Assembly: GCA_016194835.1 (NCBI GenBank)
Contig: JACQAU010000059.1
Coordinates: 1-8,500 of the forward strand
DNA length: 8,500 bases
Source of the DNA: Deltaproteobacteria bacterium
GTDB lineage: Bacteria > Bdellovibrionota > UBA1018
Direction: 5' to 3'
Shown: positions 6,929-8,500 of the stretch, in pieces
How the letters are laid out: each line of letters opens with the position of its first letter
Numbering within the stretch: the first letter of the stretch is position 1
Translations under genes and position numbers: made by a program
The notes under the pieces: model-generated
What the model saw: only the letters and a program-made list of their open reading frames with translations
What the model was told of the DNA's origin: nothing
The model's database searches: none

Positions 6929-7480
6929 ACGCTTGCACTTGCACATATCGGAATAGGAACAAAGCTACTCGGCCCTTTCTCAAAAGGGCTTTCAAAAAGC
7001 TGGATCATATTTGGTATTTTTTTACCAGATATAATCGACAAACCCCTTTACTACATACCTGTTTTTTTTACTGGCAAGTGGGGCGCTGAATTTGGACTAA
7101 TAAGTGGAACAAGAACTTTTGGACATACTGGATTACTTTTATTGCTAATTGTATTTTTAGCTATTTTAAACAAATCTAAAATACTTACTGCTATTGCTAT
7201 GGGACATATGACACATTTAGTATTGGACAACTGGATAGATAGATTTAACGATAGCTCTCCTGTGTCAGCTAAATTTGCGCTTTTTTTCCCGGCATATGGT
7301 TTTCAGTTTCCTATAATGCCACATGGAGACAAATGGAGACATTTGGCATCCTACGCTGATTCTTACATATTAAGTTGCGAAGCTATTGGACTTTTGATCA
7401 TACTTTGGGACTACTGGAAATGGCGACATCGCAAGGAAATTTTTCGGCTATCACAAAAGAAACACTCCTCTGCTGTCTAG
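6929..7480 (+). CDS. YdjM-like membrane protein (putative metal-dependent hydrolase), apparent ACG start
   Basis: The frame is open from 6926 (after TAA at 6923) and reads as a complete protein of about 183 residues. Seen are LALAHIGIGTKLLG at the N-terminus, FLPDIIDKPLYYI (31-43), SGTRTFGHTG (59-68), a hydrophobic helix at about 69-78, MGHMTHLVLDNWID further on, and a last hydrophobic stretch ending in IILWDYWKWR. PD..DKP, R...H and GH..H...D are the conserved polar motifs of the YdjM/LexA-associated putative hydrolase family, whose biochemical role is not firmly known. No ATG, GTG or TTG occurs before TTG at 7142, which would delete the first 71 residues and half the motifs. ACG at 6929 sits seven bases after a G6 ribosome-binding site. 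Either ACG is used, or an ATG start was lost by one T-to-C change. The gene follows the dehydrogenase by 24 bases. Its 3' end overlaps the convergent permease by 83 bases. Confidence 0.7.
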   Translation, partial: TLALAHIGIGTKLLGPFSKGLSKSWIIFGIFLPDIIDKPLYYIPVFFTGKWGAEFGLISGTRTFGHTGLLLLLIVFLAILNKSKILTAIAMGHMTHLVLDNWIDRFNDSSPVSAKFALFFPAYGFQFPIMPHGDKWRHLASYADSYILSCEAIGLLIILWDYWKWRHRKEIFRLSQKKHSSAV

Positions 7481-8500
7481 TGTCTAACCAAACTGCAAGA
7501 ATAATAATAAATCCTTTGATTACTTTTTGATAAAATTCTGTAACATCTAAAAGGCTCATGCCGTTATTTAAAATTCCAATAAAAAAAGCACCTAAAATAG
7601 ATCCTCGTATAGATCCCACTCCACCTTTTAAACTAGTTCCCCCAATCACCACCGCGGCTATTGCATCTAACTCAAACAGTTCGCCAGCCGTTGGTAATGC
7701 GCCGTTCAAACGCGCTGTCAAAATAGCCCCAGAAAGCCCAGCTAAAGCTCCCAGAACAGTATACACTCCAAGTGTAATTTTTTGTATTGGAACTCCAGAA
7801 AGCCACGCGGCTTCTGCATTTCCCCCCAGAGCAAAAACAAATCGTCCCAAACGGGTGTGTTGCAGCAATATAGAACCCACTATGCCAATAACTCCAAAAA
7901 TAAGAACTGGGATAGGAATCCCCCTGTAACTCAAAAACATCCACAAAATAAAACCAGTCAAGCACAGGGTCATAATAATTTGTGATTTCAAATTTCTTAA
8001 AATCTGAAAAATAAATAAAATAAAAGCTGTGCCCAATAAAAGTAGCATTGTGTAGTCTCGTGCAATATATCCTTGGCCTAATTCATTGAAACTTTCACTC
8101 AGTGGAGAAATCGCGGCTCCTTTGGCCAAAATTAGTGCCAGGCCCCTTGCAATAACCATCATGCCCAAAGTAATAATGAACGGAGCAATCTGGAAACGCA
8201 TTATTAGCCAGCCATTAAAAATACCACAACAAAGTCCAACAAAAACAGCAGCTAAAAGTGAATAAGCCGTAGCTAACCATGCCTGCTCCGGGGGCCAAAG
8301 AGAAAGTCCTAAATTTACTTGCAAAATACCAGCCACTACACCTGCTAATGCCACGACTGAGCCAACAGACAAATCAATCCCACCAATAAGAATTACATAA
8401 GTCATGCCCACCGCTAAAATCCCATTAATAGCAACCTGTCTTGTCAAATTTGTAAGATTTCTTGGGCTTAAAAAAGTTCCATGCGTTAATAAAGTCAAAA
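7398..8500 (-). CDS. xylH: XylH-type sugar ABC transporter permease, N-terminus beyond window
   Basis: This inner-membrane permease subunit of a sugar importer continues to the right edge. A TTG at 8498 is in frame, but the family normally has about 45 more N-terminal residues, so the true start is outside. It aligns well from memory with E. coli XylH: THGTFLSPRNLTNLTRQ, GILAVGMTYVILIGGIDLSVGS, NGWLIMRFQIAPFIITLGMM, the XylH-typical middle insert ending YRGIPIPVLI, then ALGGNAEAAWLSGVP, FELDAIAAVVIGGTSLKGG and NNGMSLLDVTEFYQ. About eight to ten hydrophobic segments are visible. XylH works with an ATPase (XylG) and a periplasmic binding protein (XylF), which would lie to the right. Homology ends at VWLDTRQQRS; a 21-residue tail (VSFVIAEK to SSSPKV) runs into the convergent gene and looks acquired. 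D-xylose is the likely substrate class, but related pentoses cannot be excluded. Confidence 0.85.
   Translation of the reverse strand, partial: LTLLTHGTFLSPRNLTNLTRQVAINGILAVGMTYVILIGGIDLSVGSVVALAGVVAGILQVNLGLSLWPPEQAWLATAYSLLAAVFVGLCCGIFNGWLIMRFQIAPFIITLGMMVIARGLALILAKGAAISPLSESFNELGQGYIARDYTMLLLLGTAFILFIFQILRNLKSQIIMTLCLTGFILWMFLSYRGIPIPVLIFGVIGIVGSILLQHTRLGRFVFALGGNAEAAWLSGVPIQKITLGVYTVLGALAGLSGAILTARLNGALPTAGELFELDAIAAVVIGGTSLKGGVGSIRGSILGAFFIGILNNGMSLLDVTEFYQKVIKGFIIILAVWLDTRQQRSVSFVIAEKFPCDVAISSSPKV

Noticed and set aside
6972..6989. Perfect 7-bp hairpin GCCCTTT/AAAGGGC with a CTCA loop, 70 bases after the dehydrogenase stop
   Set aside because: It lies inside the YdjM-like coding sequence and is followed by TTTC rather than a T run, so it is not convincing as a terminator. 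It encodes part of LGPFSKGLS.
7558..7985. Two plus-strand frames of 67-123 codons opposite the permease
   Set aside because: Proline/lysine-rich translations antisense to a well-conserved XylH sequence, with no family resemblance.

Overview
The window is AT-rich bacterial chromosome (about 40% GC by eye) with short gaps and frequent start/stop overlaps. Gene families present are a LysR regulator, a Phd/YefM-PIN toxin-antitoxin pair, a 14-helix-type (DHA2) MFS transporter, a thioredoxin-fold protein, a split transketolase, a medium-chain dehydrogenase, a YdjM-like membrane protein and a XylH-type ABC permease. This mix suggests a heterotrophic, probably Gram-negative bacterium. The LysR N-terminus resembles those I associate with Bdellovibrio/deltaproteobacterial-grade genomes, but that is only a weak hint. 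No rRNA, tRNA, CRISPR array or insertion sequence was recognised.

Left half (1-4043): this part looks decayed. A LysR-type regulator on the minus strand (1-547, running off the window) keeps the first 24 residues and the effector-binding domain, but has lost most of the DNA-binding domain with a frame change. After a gap of about 360 bases comes an apparently intact VapBC-like pair (910-1594) on the plus strand. A second PIN-domain toxin follows (1618-1872), reduced to its C-terminal half. On the minus strand, an MFS drug-antiporter gene (4043-2867) has lost about 90-100 central residues with a frame change. Six bases after it lies an intact thioredoxin-fold protein (2860-1886) that has no CxxC motif.

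Right half (4109-8500): three tightly coupled plus-strand genes encode the N-terminal and C-terminal subunits of a transketolase and a zinc-lobe quinone-oxidoreductase-like dehydrogenase. They overlap by 8 and 4 bases, so they are probably one translationally coupled operon. A YdjM-like membrane protein follows; its reading frame has no ATG, GTG or TTG at the expected start but an ACG placed correctly behind a G6 ribosome-binding site. Convergent to it, and overlapping it by 83 bases, is a XylH-type (pentose) ABC transporter permease that enters from the right edge. Transketolase and a xylose-type importer side by side suggest pentose use, but they are on opposite strands, so this is contextual inference only.

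No clearly new multi-gene system was found. The most useful observations are the two independent internal deletions, the orphan PIN remnant, the redox-dead thioredoxin-fold protein, the ACG start and the overlapping permease tail.
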